Positions 21,413-31,500 of a stretch of DNA of 64,000 nucleotides are shown here, one piece after another. The notes under the pieces were generated by a model, which searched no databases, was not told the DNA's origin, and saw only the letters and a program-made list of their open reading frames with translations. Every line of letters starts with the position of its first letter. The first letter of the stretch is position 1. Both the position numbers and the translations under genes were made by a program. The DNA comes from Stachybotrys elegans (Eukaryota; Ascomycota; Sordariomycetes; Hypocreales; Stachybotryaceae), in the NCBI GenBank assembly GCA_020746835.1, contig JAGPNK010000001.1:4588001-4652000 (forward strand), in the 5' to 3' direction.

Positions 21413-21535
21413 CCGTCTTGCCTCTTATTGTTCTCCTCCCCCCCATTGTCCCCATTGTTCTCTGCATTCACACTACACCTCTATTTTCACTCTTTTCTTT
21501 TCTCATTTTCCTTCCGTCTTTTCCTTTTGTCGGGG
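21413..21535 (+). promoter_or_regulatory. Pyrimidine-rich promoter/leader tract
   Basis: About 120 nt of almost continuous C/T sequence lies 190-310 nt upstream of the ATG at 21725. It resembles the CT-rich tracts at transcription start regions of filamentous fungi. Confidence 0.5.
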
Positions 21536-21724
21536 CTCTCATTACATTCGTTGAACCGTCATTCATTCAAAGAAGCATTACAAGGTGACCACGACATAGT
21601 GGTTTGATTCTCTCTCTCTTTTTTCTTCTGCGACTGAATGATCACGTTCCATTTCATGCCACTGCCAGTCACGATTTCTCTTCTCGACATCACGAATATC
21701 CCCTTCACCTAACCATATTGTACG

Positions 21725-24700
21725 ATGAACGCCACCACACAAAGCCGCTTGCCGGCCACAACCTCCCCCATTCACCGCGAGGTCGATGATTGGGAGGACT
21801 GGGAGAATGAGAGCGTCGTCACTCCCATCGAAGCTGCTGAGCAGGTTTCCAACGACGGTCCCCGTTCATCGACACGCCGCAGGAGCAACTCTCACACATC
21901 GACCCGCTACTCCGTCTCTAGACCCTCTCGGAACCCTTCTTCCAAGATCAAGCGGCTCAAATCCCGACATCGCCAGAAGGCGCAGAACGCCAAGGCTGGA
22001 ATCAAGCTCATCACCGACATGTCTAGCTTTCGACGTCAAACCAACCACGTCCGAACCCCCGATGGCCGTCCTGTTCGTTTCGTTGATGCAGCCACCCTCA
22101 GAGCACTTGAAGGAGAACCAAGCTCTGCTACTGTTGGCAACTGGAACTGGCTCAAGCGAAACAAGGGCCAGAGCCCGGTGATTGCAAGCCCCGAGCGGCT
22201 GACCGAGAGCCCGGCCCAGCTGTCTCCCGAGGATCGACCCATCGTCATCGGCATTTCACTCCCATCCGACGTTGCCTCGAGCCGAGAATTCAGCCCACAG
22301 ACTGCCACAATCGACACACCCATCTCGCAGTTTGGTGCTTCTGGAAGCAGCAATTATGCGCCTAGCCGCGCCCCTCCGCAAACCAGCCAAATGAAATCCG
22401 TTTGGTCACCGGATACCCCCGAATCTAGTTTGCCTCGATCAGTGTGGTCACCGGATACTCCTGCAGCTAGGCTGGCACCACAGCAATCCGTTTGGTCTCC
22501 AGATACCCCGGAGAGCGACAAGAACCAGCTAAAATCGGTCTGGTCGCCCGACACGCCCGACACAACCAGCTCCTTCAGCCCGGACCGCCATGCGTCGAGC
22601 ATCTACTCCCAGTATACGATGCAGGGCATCCAGCGCAACGAGAATGTCCCTCCAGTACCCGCCCTGCCAGCAGACTACAAGAAGAAGACTCCTCGTGAGC
22701 GACTCATCAGCCTGGAGATTGGCATGGACGACGATGAGAACAACTCTCCATGCACCTTGTTTGAGGAGGATGGCGCGACAAGCCCCCAGAAGCAAGCAAA
22801 AGTGAAGTCGTCCGCGACCCCGGACAGCGCAAGCTCCAGGTCCCATGGCTGGTGGGATCATGTAATCACTCCATTCACCGAGAGGAGACTTACCCTCCAG
22901 AGCCGCATGCAAAAACTGGAATCCCCCAGGGAGGAAGCGGAGGAAGCTCCATCAAGTGCTGTGATTTCCGAAAAACAGGACCAAGCTACCCGGGCAAAGC
23001 CTTCGATTGTCTACATCCAGCCTCCCATTGTCCGAGTGCCAACGCCCCGAAGATCTCCGTCTCCTCGTGCAGACACTCTCCGTGCTGCTGATTCACAGTC
23101 ATCCTCGTCAGCGCATCCAGAGATTCAGAGCACCACAGCTAGCACGCAAGTAAGCGAAAAGCCGAGATTCCTCGTCAGTGATTTTTCTACGGAATCACCG
23201 CCCCCCTATTCACCACCGCACTTGGCCAAGGGAGCCCCGGTCAAGTATCGAGCTGTGTTCCCCCCTGGCCACCCACTGGAAAGTCAGTTCCCTCCAACGC
23301 CAGTTCCATCATCTCCTGCTGTCAACGGAACCATGGCATCGCCCGGCGGCATCCGGATGACAGAAATCCCTCTGACACCTACACACCATGACCCTTCCCA
23401 GACGCAGCTGCCGATCCGACCTGCTGGGACGTTTCTTCCCCACGAGCATGCATATGCGGCCAATGGACGTGGCAACAAGGTTGAACGACAGAGACGTCGG
23501 CATGAAAAGGAGGAGGTCGTTGCTCGTCGCCTTGGCGGCTTCTGGCGTGGTCGAGGATGCATCCCAAAGAGCGGCTGCTTTGGACGATCAGGCCGTGAGG
23601 GCCGCAAGCGAAGAAGAGTCTGGATGATTGTCATCGGAATCGCCATCGCACTGATTACCCTCGCCGTCGTTCTCGGGGTCATGCTCACGAGGCCGGACTC
23701 AGCGCCGGAGATGGAATCGATTTGGGTCAACCTCACCAACTACCCTCCCATGCCAACTGGTGTTTTGACCGTTGTCGGACCTGACAACACCGTTTCGTAC
23801 AGCGGGTGCACCGCTCCCTCCACGCTCTGGAGTTGCTCTCTCCCTAAGGAACAGCACGAATCTGTTGCTCCCTATTCACCCAACCAGCCGACAATCGTTA
23901 TGCAGATTCAATGGGACAACGACACACGCGAGACTTGGAACACGCCCAACGGCGAACGTCCAGAGCCGCTTACTCGTAGGGGCATGGGGCTTGCTTCTAT
24001 TGCAAGCCGCGCTGTGCGTGCGAGGCAGACCACAAATGGATTCCGACCCGATCCCAGCCCACCTGAATACAAGGAGATGTTTTTCCTAGGGAACACCACA
24101 GACGATATTCAATCGGAGGAGAAAGGAGGCGAGCCTACTCCATTCTACATAAGCCTTCTTGATTCAGTTAACCAAACCATTACCACCCCGACGCTCTCCA
24201 AGCGACAAGGGAACCGAATTGGCAACATCAGCTTGGAGGAGATTCTCCCTGACCCTGCTCTCAATGAGGATGGCACACCGGCAGCAGCCGTGATGCTTCC
24301 CAAGCCCGTGCAGCAGCCAGTCCGCCTTTATGACCGCGGCCTTCCCACCGAGCATTATGGGTTCTACACACACTTTAGACGCACGATTTTCCTTAAGTCA
24401 GTCACGGGGCTCAACGATACGGACGAGGGAGATGTTCCTCTCGACGAAGATGGAGGATCTCGAGAAACAGAGGCGGACTTTCTGACGACATGGGGAGAGA
24501 CACGAGTGCTTGTGCAAATATGGACGCGCAAGTTTGACAACAACTCGGCCTCGCTCTTGAGGCCCAACCAGGCAGGCGGGATCAATGGATCTACCGTTGA
24601 CCTGATCCGTCCGGGCACGATGCCCTACCCCGTCACAGTGACGCTCGATACACATGGTGGAGATCCGGAGAAGAAACTCACATGGGCGTGGCCTATTAAC

Positions 24701-24859
24701 AATCGTCAGCGGCTGGAATTGGACCAGGCCGAGCTTCTCGCCAATGTGATGTCGAATGGCGGCACGTGGGTGAACCGCCGAGGAAGGGGAGACGAGAAGT
24801 TTGGTGGCTTCGACGGCGGCTCAGGTGGATGCAAATGCCGGTGGGTGAACTGGGTTTGA
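21725..24859 (+). CDS. Large single-pass membrane protein of unknown function with VWSPDTP repeats
   Basis: 1044 residues, one exon. The N-terminal 630 residues are hydrophilic and Ser/Pro/Arg-rich. They carry four SVWSPDTP repeats between about residues 222 and 280, and many SP/TP sites suited to proline-directed kinases. A basic cluster (GREGRKRRRVW) precedes one strong transmembrane helix at about 634-656 (WMIVIGIAIALITLAVVLGVML). The C-terminal ~390 residues are probably extracytoplasmic: several N-glycosylation sequons (WVNLTNY, DNDT, GNTT) and paired cysteines (SGCTAPSTLWSC). This suggests a type II or III topology with a long cytosolic regulatory tail. I recognise no enzyme. Some fungal databases call such proteins 'glycoprotease family', probably carried over from fused models with the adjacent QRI7 gene; nothing in this protein supports protease activity. 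QRI7 starts 269 bp downstream on the same strand. Confidence 0.85.
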   Translation: MNATTQSRLPATTSPIHREVDDWEDWENESVVTPIEAAEQVSNDGPRSSTRRRSNSHTSTRYSVSRPSRNPSSKIKRLKSRHRQKAQNAKAGIKLITDMSSFRRQTNHVRTPDGRPVRFVDAATLRALEGEPSSATVGNWNWLKRNKGQSPVIASPERLTESPAQLSPEDRPIVIGISLPSDVASSREFSPQTATIDTPISQFGASGSSNYAPSRAPPQTSQMKSVWSPDTPESSLPRSVWSPDTPAARLAPQQSVWSPDTPESDKNQLKSVWSPDTPDTTSSFSPDRHASSIYSQYTMQGIQRNENVPPVPALPADYKKKTPRERLISLEIGMDDDENNSPCTLFEEDGATSPQKQAKVKSSATPDSASSRSHGWWDHVITPFTERRLTLQSRMQKLESPREEAEEAPSSAVISEKQDQATRAKPSIVYIQPPIVRVPTPRRSPSPRADTLRAADSQSSSSAHPEIQSTTASTQVSEKPRFLVSDFSTESPPPYSPPHLAKGAPVKYRAVFPPGHPLESQFPPTPVPSSPAVNGTMASPGGIRMTEIPLTPTHHDPSQTQLPIRPAGTFLPHEHAYAANGRGNKVERQRRRHEKEEVVARRLGGFWRGRGCIPKSGCFGRSGREGRKRRRVWMIVIGIAIALITLAVVLGVMLTRPDSAPEMESIWVNLTNYPPMPTGVLTVVGPDNTVSYSGCTAPSTLWSCSLPKEQHESVAPYSPNQPTIVMQIQWDNDTRETWNTPNGERPEPLTRRGMGLASIASRAVRARQTTNGFRPDPSPPEYKEMFFLGNTTDDIQSEEKGGEPTPFYISLLDSVNQTITTPTLSKRQGNRIGNISLEEILPDPALNEDGTPAAAVMLPKPVQQPVRLYDRGLPTEHYGFYTHFRRTIFLKSVTGLNDTDEGDVPLDEDGGSRETEADFLTTWGETRVLVQIWTRKFDNNSASLLRPNQAGGINGSTVDLIRPGTMPYPVTVTLDTHGGDPEKKLTWAWPINNRQRLELDQAELLANVMSNGGTWVNRRGRGDEKFGGFDGGSGGCKCRWVNWV

Positions 24860-25128
24860 ACGAGCATCCTTGGAAACGTCTGTTGGATCAACGACATTAT
24901 TGCATGGAAGGATATGAAAACAAGGAATATCATCCTGACAGGAATATGCATAGGCTGGGGAGTTTGTTTTTCTTCCCTTTTTGATTATCATAGCGTAATT
25001 AGGTGCAGTTGCCCTGCAAGAAACAACATGAATTCTCAATACATATATAAGGCATATAACAAGTTCAGGATGCCAGTGCATGCCTTCGGCTTCCAGAGTC
25101 ACTCCGGAAACTCACCGCCCTACTCCAC
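24860..25128 (+). other. Short tandem intergenic gap before QRI7
   Basis: About 270 bp, AT-rich in the middle, containing the terminator of the membrane protein gene and the promoter of QRI7. The tight tandem spacing invites fused gene models. Confidence 0.5.
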
Positions 25129-26586
25129 ATGAAATTCCCCGTAAATTTTCTGCCGGCCGGGAAGCTCAAGAGCCCACTCCACTTCTTTCCGCCCATCGCT
25201 CGTCTTGTCCGCGCCCTCTACAGCACAGAACGAGCGACACTCCCCCCCCCCTCGATGAGACCCCCTCGATGCCTCTCCAGCGCCGCGCGGCCACGGCTCC
25301 TCGCCCAGCGGCCTAGCATCCCAAGAAGGACCAGCCGCTCCCTCACAACGCTCGCCATCGAATCCTCCTGCGACGACTCGGGCGTCGCCATCCTCGAGCG
25401 CACCGGCGGCGGCGCCACGACGCTCCTCTTTAACGAGCGCATCACCTCGGACCACCGCCAGTTCAAGGGGATACACCCGGCCGTCAGCATCGTGGGCCAC
25501 ATGACGCAGCTGGGGCCGCTCGTGCAGCGCGCCGTCGCCCTGGCCCGGTCCTCGCGCGGCGCCGCCTGGAAGCCCGACTTCGTCTCCGTCACGCGCGGGC
25601 CCGGCATGATGTCCGGGCTGGCCACGGGGCTGGCCACGGCAAAGGGCCTCGCCGCCGCGTGGGACGTGCCGCTCGTCGGGGTGCACCACATGCAGGCGCA
25701 CGCGCTGACGCCGCTGCTCGCCGCGGCGCTGGGCATCGACATTGCGACCAAGGCCGGCGAGGCCGCCCGCCGGCCCGAGTTCCCTTTCCTCTCGCTGCTC
25801 GTGTCCGGGGGCCACACGCTCCTCGTCCACTCGGTCGCCCTGACGGACCACCGCGTCGCCGTCGACGCCATCGACAGCGCCGTCGGCAACGTCCTCGACC
25901 AGGTGGCCCGCGCCATCCTGCCACCCGATGCGCTCGCCGCCTGCGAGGACGTCATGTACGCGCGCGCCCTCGAGGCCTTTGCCTTCCCGAACGGCGCCGC
26001 CGACTACGCCTTCTTCGCGCCCTCGCCCTCGCGCATCGCCGAGACGCGCGACGAGCCCACGGGCTACGGCTGGGCCCTCCCGCTGCCCTTCCGCGAGTCG
26101 CGCCGCCTCTCCTTCTCCTTCAGCCAGGTGCACTCGCTCGCCATGCGCATCGCCGAGACCATTGACCCCGGCGACGTGGCCCAGCGCCGCGCCCTCGCTC
26201 GCCACGCCTTCGCCGCCACCTTCCGCCACGTCGCCGGCCGCATCTGCCTGGCCGTCGAGGACGACGCGGCGGGCTCCCTGCGGACGGCCTCGACGCTCGT
26301 CGTCTCCGGCGGCGTCGCGAGCAACCGCTTCCTCATGCATGTCCTGCGCACGACGCTCGACGCGCGGGGCATGTCGCACATGCAGGTCGTGGCGCCGCCG
26401 CCGGCGCTGTGCGTCGACAACGCCGCCATGATTGCCTGGGCTGGCATGGAGATGTTCGAGGCTGGGTGGCACACGGATCTATCGGTGGTGCCCAAGGCCA
26501 AGTGGCCCCTGGATCCGGGGCAGGAGGGCGGCATCATGGGCCTGGATGGCTGGCTGAGAAGGGATACTACTGTACCATCATCTTGA
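25129..26586 (+). CDS. QRI7: Mitochondrial tRNA N6-threonylcarbamoyladenosine synthase
   Basis: Member of the Kae1/TsaD/Qri7 family that transfers threonylcarbamoyl to A37 of ANN-decoding tRNAs; the Qri7/OSGEPL1 branch acts in mitochondria. One exon. Family motifs: LAIESSCDDSGVA near the start of the domain, HHMQAHALTPL (metal-binding HxxxH, about 186-190), LLVSGGHTLLV, SGGVASNRF and CVDNAAMIAWAG (metal Asp about 429). From the first ATG the protein has 485 residues. The second ATG (25255) gives 443 residues starting MRPPRCLSSAARPRLL, an Arg/Ser/Ala-rich mitochondrial presequence; I think this is the likelier start, but the first cannot be excluded. The gene is extremely GC-rich at third positions, so long shadow frames occur in other frames, including a 450-codon antisense one. 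Identity is secure; the start is not. Confidence 0.93.
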   Translation: MKFPVNFLPAGKLKSPLHFFPPIARLVRALYSTERATLPPPSMRPPRCLSSAARPRLLAQRPSIPRRTSRSLTTLAIESSCDDSGVAILERTGGGATTLLFNERITSDHRQFKGIHPAVSIVGHMTQLGPLVQRAVALARSSRGAAWKPDFVSVTRGPGMMSGLATGLATAKGLAAAWDVPLVGVHHMQAHALTPLLAAALGIDIATKAGEAARRPEFPFLSLLVSGGHTLLVHSVALTDHRVAVDAIDSAVGNVLDQVARAILPPDALAACEDVMYARALEAFAFPNGAADYAFFAPSPSRIAETRDEPTGYGWALPLPFRESRRLSFSFSQVHSLAMRIAETIDPGDVAQRRALARHAFAATFRHVAGRICLAVEDDAAGSLRTASTLVVSGGVASNRFLMHVLRTTLDARGMSHMQVVAPPPALCVDNAAMIAWAGMEMFEAGWHTDLSVVPKAKWPLDPGQEGGIMGLDGWLRRDTTVPSS

Positions 26587-26906
26587 GAGTTTGCATGGCG
26601 GGCATAGCTACGGCGTTTTTGATATCAGGGTAAGAAATCATTCTGTACTATAATGTATAATAGCGTGTACGATTTCATGTTGGCGATATCAACTCATTGC
26701 AGCTAAGAGTATAGAAGACCAGGCACGGGTGTTTGGGTCATGGGTTTCTTGTTATACAAGTCATGAGACAGCTTCTTCATTTTCTTTCATATACTATCTG
26801 CCTAGTAAAGAGATTCTCTCGCGGCAGCCGGCCAGGAGGAAGCACAAAATCATTATCCTCCTAGCAAAGGGGAAAAAGAAACAAGCATTGATAGTGCGTG
26901 CCATCT
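26587..26906. other. Convergent 3' intergenic segment
   Basis: 3' UTRs of QRI7 (+) and PRE2 (-). AT-rich compared with the flanking genes; no further signal. Confidence 0.5.
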
Positions 26907-27836
26907 TTACAACTCGCTCGTGACGTTGGTGAACTCGCCCTTCTCGAGCTTCGTCTTCCAGAAGATGGGGTTCGTGTCGTTGAAGCCGTGCTTGACCCAG
27001 CCCTCCTCCTTGACGTGGTAGAGGTTGATGTAACCACCAGAGAATGCATCGCGGTGCGTGGCTGCCAGGATACTACGGCGGCCCAGCTCCAGGGCGTCCT
27101 CGACCGACAGCTCGTACTTGTACTCGGCGTCGAGCACACCGTAGGCAAACGTCTGTCCACTGCCGACGCAGAACAGGTTGCCGGCGAGGCGCGTGCCGTC
27201 ACTGTCGACATAGTACAGCGCGGGGCCCTCCTCGGGGGTGACACCGGCGCACATGGTGCCCATGCTGAGGCCCATGCCCTTGTAGCTGTAGATGAGGTTG
27301 GCGAGGATCTTGCTGGCCGCGGCGACGCTGATGCGGCGCTTGTGGCGGAGCTCGTGCAGCCGGCACTGCATGCCCAGCCACGCCAGCCAGTACTGGCAAT
27401 CGGCAGCACCGCCGGCCATGGTGCCCAGCAGCACGCTGTTGATCTCAATCACCTTCTTGACCGTCTGCGAGGCGATCCAGTTGCCCGCCGTGGCTCGCGA
27501 GTCCGTCGCCACAATGATGCCGCCCTGGAAGCGGAAGGCCAGCGTCGTCGTGCCGTGGGCGATCTTGATGGGGCACTCGGGGTTCGACCGGTCGTCAGTG
27601 GCGGCACGCAGCCATGCTGAGGGCTAGCGGAGGGGAGTCAGTATATGGGGGGAAGAGCCGGGAGTGGAAGCCGGTCTGCGGCCGTGGTTCCTGGTACTGA
27701 CCTGGGCTACAGGAGGCATGGCAAACTTGAGGGATAGGTTGGCCATGGGGTCCATCAACTCCTGGCACTCCTCGTGCTCTTGGGGCTCATTCTGCTGGTA
27801 GGCCGGGCGGCTGTATTTGGCCACGAGGGAATCCAT
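26907..27836 (-). CDS. PRE2: 20S proteasome subunit beta5
   Basis: Chymotrypsin-like catalytic subunit of the 20S core (yeast Pre2, human PSMB5). Exons are 27702-27836 (45 codons) and 26907-27623, giving 283 residues. The propeptide ends KIAHG and autocleavage exposes Thr70 (mature Thr1: TTTLAFRF). Asp17 and Lys33 equivalents are present in [11 protein letters not shown] and SQTVKKV (Asp86, Lys102), and the distal catalytic Ser region reads YCVDSDG-like ([10 protein letters not shown]) followed by SVGSG-like [14 protein letters not shown]. The 78-nt intron falls in the propeptide. The start ATG directly follows a three-copy AACAAGACG-type repeat in the leader. No in-frame upstream ATG is seen. 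Very secure. Confidence 0.96.
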
Positions 27837-27862
27837 CTTGTTCGTCTTGTTCGTCTTGTTCC
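27837..27862 (-). repeat. 9-nt direct repeat abutting the PRE2 start codon
   Basis: On the minus strand AACAAGACG occurs twice, followed by a partial third copy AACAAG directly before ATG. It is a short tandem repeat in the 5' UTR at positions -1 to -26. Confidence 0.8.
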
Positions 27863-28561
27863 ACCTGCTTTCCTGGCTTCTCCCCTCTTCAATCGATGGC
27901 AGGTGTTGGGTCGGGTGATTGCCGTTATCCCTCAATCAAAGCCCTTTCCAGTTGTACGGAGAGGCTCGTTTTACTTGGTTCGGTGAGTGTGATGCGTTTG
28001 TACCGTGGCCTGGAGGGATGATGGGGCTTCGAAGGTCGTCGTCAATATGGCTGCAGCTCAGGCAGCTCCGTCCCGCGTCACCAAGCTTCCTGCCGCCTTC
28101 ACAGGTACGTACCTCCCACCTGCGTACCAGTGTGGGTGCCTTGTTGCCTGATAGATACGGCTTACATAACGCACCGTATAAATCTGATGTTCAACACAAG
28201 AATTTCACAATCCATCACGATAGGAGCAGCGGGTATTGAAATATTGTCATTAATTTTCATTGATTACATAGAATAGATATACGCAGTTCGCAGGAACTGT
28301 CTTGATGCAGAGAAGTTGGCCAGCCGCCATTGAGTTCCATCATTCGCTCATATCGCCCGAACACCAGGTCCTTTATTTAGCCTCCTCTGGCAGTCAAAGT
28401 CAGGCCCGGGAGCCGTGAAAAGGGATGTTACATAGGAGAAGGAGGGAAAGAAAGGCATGTAAGAAGATGCAGGAAAAATGCGTGTGACAGCAAAACAACG
28501 CCCGGCTCGAATATTGACGGCGACAAAAGCGGCAACCCCGGTATTTTCACTCTGCAGAGCG
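27837..28561. other. PRE2 promoter and tricalbin 3' flank
   Basis: 27837-27862 is the repeat leader of PRE2; the rest up to about 28200 is its promoter. From about 28230 onward the sequence is AT-rich and is probably the tricalbin 3' UTR. No coding signal. Confidence 0.5.
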
Positions 28562-31500
28562 CTAAGGGTTGGGAGTTGTTTCGCGGCTGCCTCGGGTTTC
28601 CCGCTTGCTCAAGAAGCTGCGGCGCACGGTGGAGCGGGGACTATCAGGGGCCAAGCTAGACTCTGCTGGCTGGAACGAGCTCTTGATGGTCACGAATCCG
28701 CCACCGACATTGAGGGCTTTGGGAAGCCCAGAGTTGGAGTCATCCACAACATACATCTGCTCTCCCAGCTCATCATCGCTGCCAAACAGGTGCTCGCCCC
28801 TGGCCTCCACCTTGAATTGCGCATCTGGCGAGCAAGGAAACTTAAAAGTTTCCTCAAAGGTCCACTCCCCAGTCGAGGACTTGAAGTGCTTGGTCTTGCC
28901 TACCACCTTCTCCCTGGGCGCAACCTGAGTGATCATGACGTACAAATCGGCTGATGCCGGGAAACCTTCAGCCTCAATGACCGTGAACGTTGCCGTACCC
29001 GGAGAAGGCCCGGAGGCAGTAGCCGAGGCATGGTGCGCTGACTGAGAGCCAAAGCTCTTGGTTCGGATGTGAGAAGCGGGACTGCTATTGTTATTGGCGT
29101 GGCTTGTCTTGGGCCTCTCCTTTGTCACGTCCAAGTGGCCATTTAGGCCGCTGAAAGATCGCTTGATGCTACCGTTTGTGACCTCAGGGGTCTCTGTAAT
29201 GGTTGGCACCTCGGCTACCTCTGGCAAAGACCCATTGGTGCCATCCTCGCCGTCCTTCTTGCCAAAGAGGCCACGGCGTAGGAATGATGCACCCTTACCA
29301 ACACCATGGCCGACCGCACCTGCAACGACAGCGCCGCCCTTGAGAGGGACACCCGCAACGCCCGTAACAATACGACCAGGCGCGGCAAAGGTGCCAGAGA
29401 AGGTTGCGAACGTCGACGTACCCTGCCTGGCCCTGGTGATGTAATCGGGCCGGAAGAGGAGCCGTAGCCGGATTGTGCCAGACTTGCCGTCGAGAATGTA
29501 GCTTGTCTCAGATGCCCTGAAGGGATCCAGCGACTCCAGATTAATCTCCGTTGCGCCCAGGAAATCGGGCTTATCGGCAAAGTCGTAGTCCCAGACCGTG
29601 ACCTTGAAATCGGCCGCCGTTCTCGAAGGAATGTCGACCTCAAAGAACTCGTTCCAGGCAGGATGGAGCGTCTTCTTCTGTACTTTGGTCTTGTAGACTT
29701 CCTGTCCTTCCAGCTCGAAGCGGCAGAATGGATCACTCTTGCCGTTGCGATCCGCAGAGGGAAGATCCTGGGCATCGAGGACGTCGACTCGCAGCTTGCC
29801 CATGTTGTTTATGCTCTCGCTCGGGTCGAGATCCATCTTGAGAGGCAGGTACTTCAAGCTGACCTTGACCCAGCCGCCGTTTTCGCCGCGCTCGCCCTTG
29901 AGCTTGAGTGTAGTGGGATTGTTCTGTGGCTGTTAGTTGCGCAAGACGACCATTGATTACAGTTCGAGCTTACCAGGCACTGCTTCAGCGTCTCTAGGGT
30001 GTTTCCGCTGAGAGATGAGAGAATATCATCCTTGTCATCGCCCTTCTTGCGCGCCCTGACAGTCAGTCGGGAGAATTCCAGCTCGCGAATGACGCAGTCT
30101 CCGATTTCATCGAACTTGTGGTTTCTGTTGCGTGCGACTGACGTGGAGTACGAAGGGAAAGCCATATCGTCGACGAGCACCTCCAGACGGCTGTGGGTGT
30201 CTGGCATTTCGGCTTCCATGAGCCGGAAGATGAGAAGACCACTTTCGTATCGGAGAAGCTCTTGAGGGCTGAGACGAATCTTGGGGGGGCCTGAAGGCTC
30301 CTCAATGGATGGCCTACCGGTAGTGGAAGCCCTTCCCACGGTGGTCGTTGGAGAAGTTGGCGACATTGGCGACAGGGGTTCCTTAGTAACCTCCAGCCTG
30401 TCAAGGCTCGCCTTGAACTTTCCAGCTTGAGAAGACCGCTCCGAAGACGTGCGAGGCTGCCATTCCGCGTCGCCATTGACACTCTCAGATTTCCGCTGCT
30501 GCTCCTCTGACTCCTCGTCTTCAGGGTCAGCAACATTGAGGCAGGGGTAGAAGCTGGCGGTATACGTCAGGCTTCCCTTGACTATGCCCTTTCCGTGGAG
30601 GCGGAGGCCGTCTTCTCGAACTGTCTTCTTGTCGTGGACAAGATATTCGCCATCCTCGGCCTGACGGACAAAGTCGCCAGCAAAAAGCTCGATGGATCCC
30701 AGGCTTCGATCCTTGCCCATCTTCTCCGAATCCATAACCTCCAGGACCAGCTTGTCGCGAGCCGAGTGAATCGGGACGTACAAGACCTCGTCCCATGTGG
30801 GGTTGAGGTCGTTGGAAAATGTGACTGTCCTGGCCTTTTCGATTCCGGAAAGAAGAACTCTGGTGTAAGGATCCGATTTGCCGAAAGCTTCAAAGTTTCG
30901 GAGGTCTGTGGCCTTCTTGAGATGGAAACGCATCACACCAATGGGTGTGAGGTAGCCGCCACTGCCAGCCACGCCAGTGATGGCTACGGGTTTCCACTGA
31001 GCCATCATCTTGACACGACCAGTCTTGGCGCCTGCTAGGTGGTACCACTCCTTACCTTGTTCCATGCATTCCAACATCTGATCGAGCTTGATCTGGTACT
31101 TGCCGACCGTCTGGTCTCCAGCAATGTCACGATCGTCTTTGATGGTAACGCCAAGCTTTGCCTTCTTGCGGTCGGTAATGAGGATTTCCTTGGAGCCGTT
31201 GTCCCAGATCGGCTTGTTGGTTCGCTTGAGCTTCTTGGTTTGGTGAATCTCCTTACCGTTGAGGAAGAGGATAGCATAGGGGTTCAGCGAGCCGACCATG
31301 CTCCTGGTACCGTCCAAATCCTTGGCCTGCTCCACGGTGAAGCGCAGGATACCCTGGTTTGACTCAGGGGGAGGAACGTCCTTGCCATCGACCTTCGTGG
31401 GCTCAAGTACAGGGAAGAAGCGGATGTCGCACGAGACAACACCGCGCGCCTTGCCGTCGGCAATGACCTCGATCTGCTCATTCTCGTATTGGGTAACGTC

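Larger units (their letters stand above)
18326..21724. other. 3.4-kb divergent intergenic region
   Basis: Between the GT34 gene (-) and the large membrane protein gene (+). The left part (18345-19105) contains a probable leader intron and an ATG-less open segment in frame with the mannosyltransferase. The middle holds T-rich and A-rich tracts (19787-19815 and 19906-19939). The right end is the pyrimidine-rich promoter of the membrane protein gene. No separate gene supported. Confidence 0.5.
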
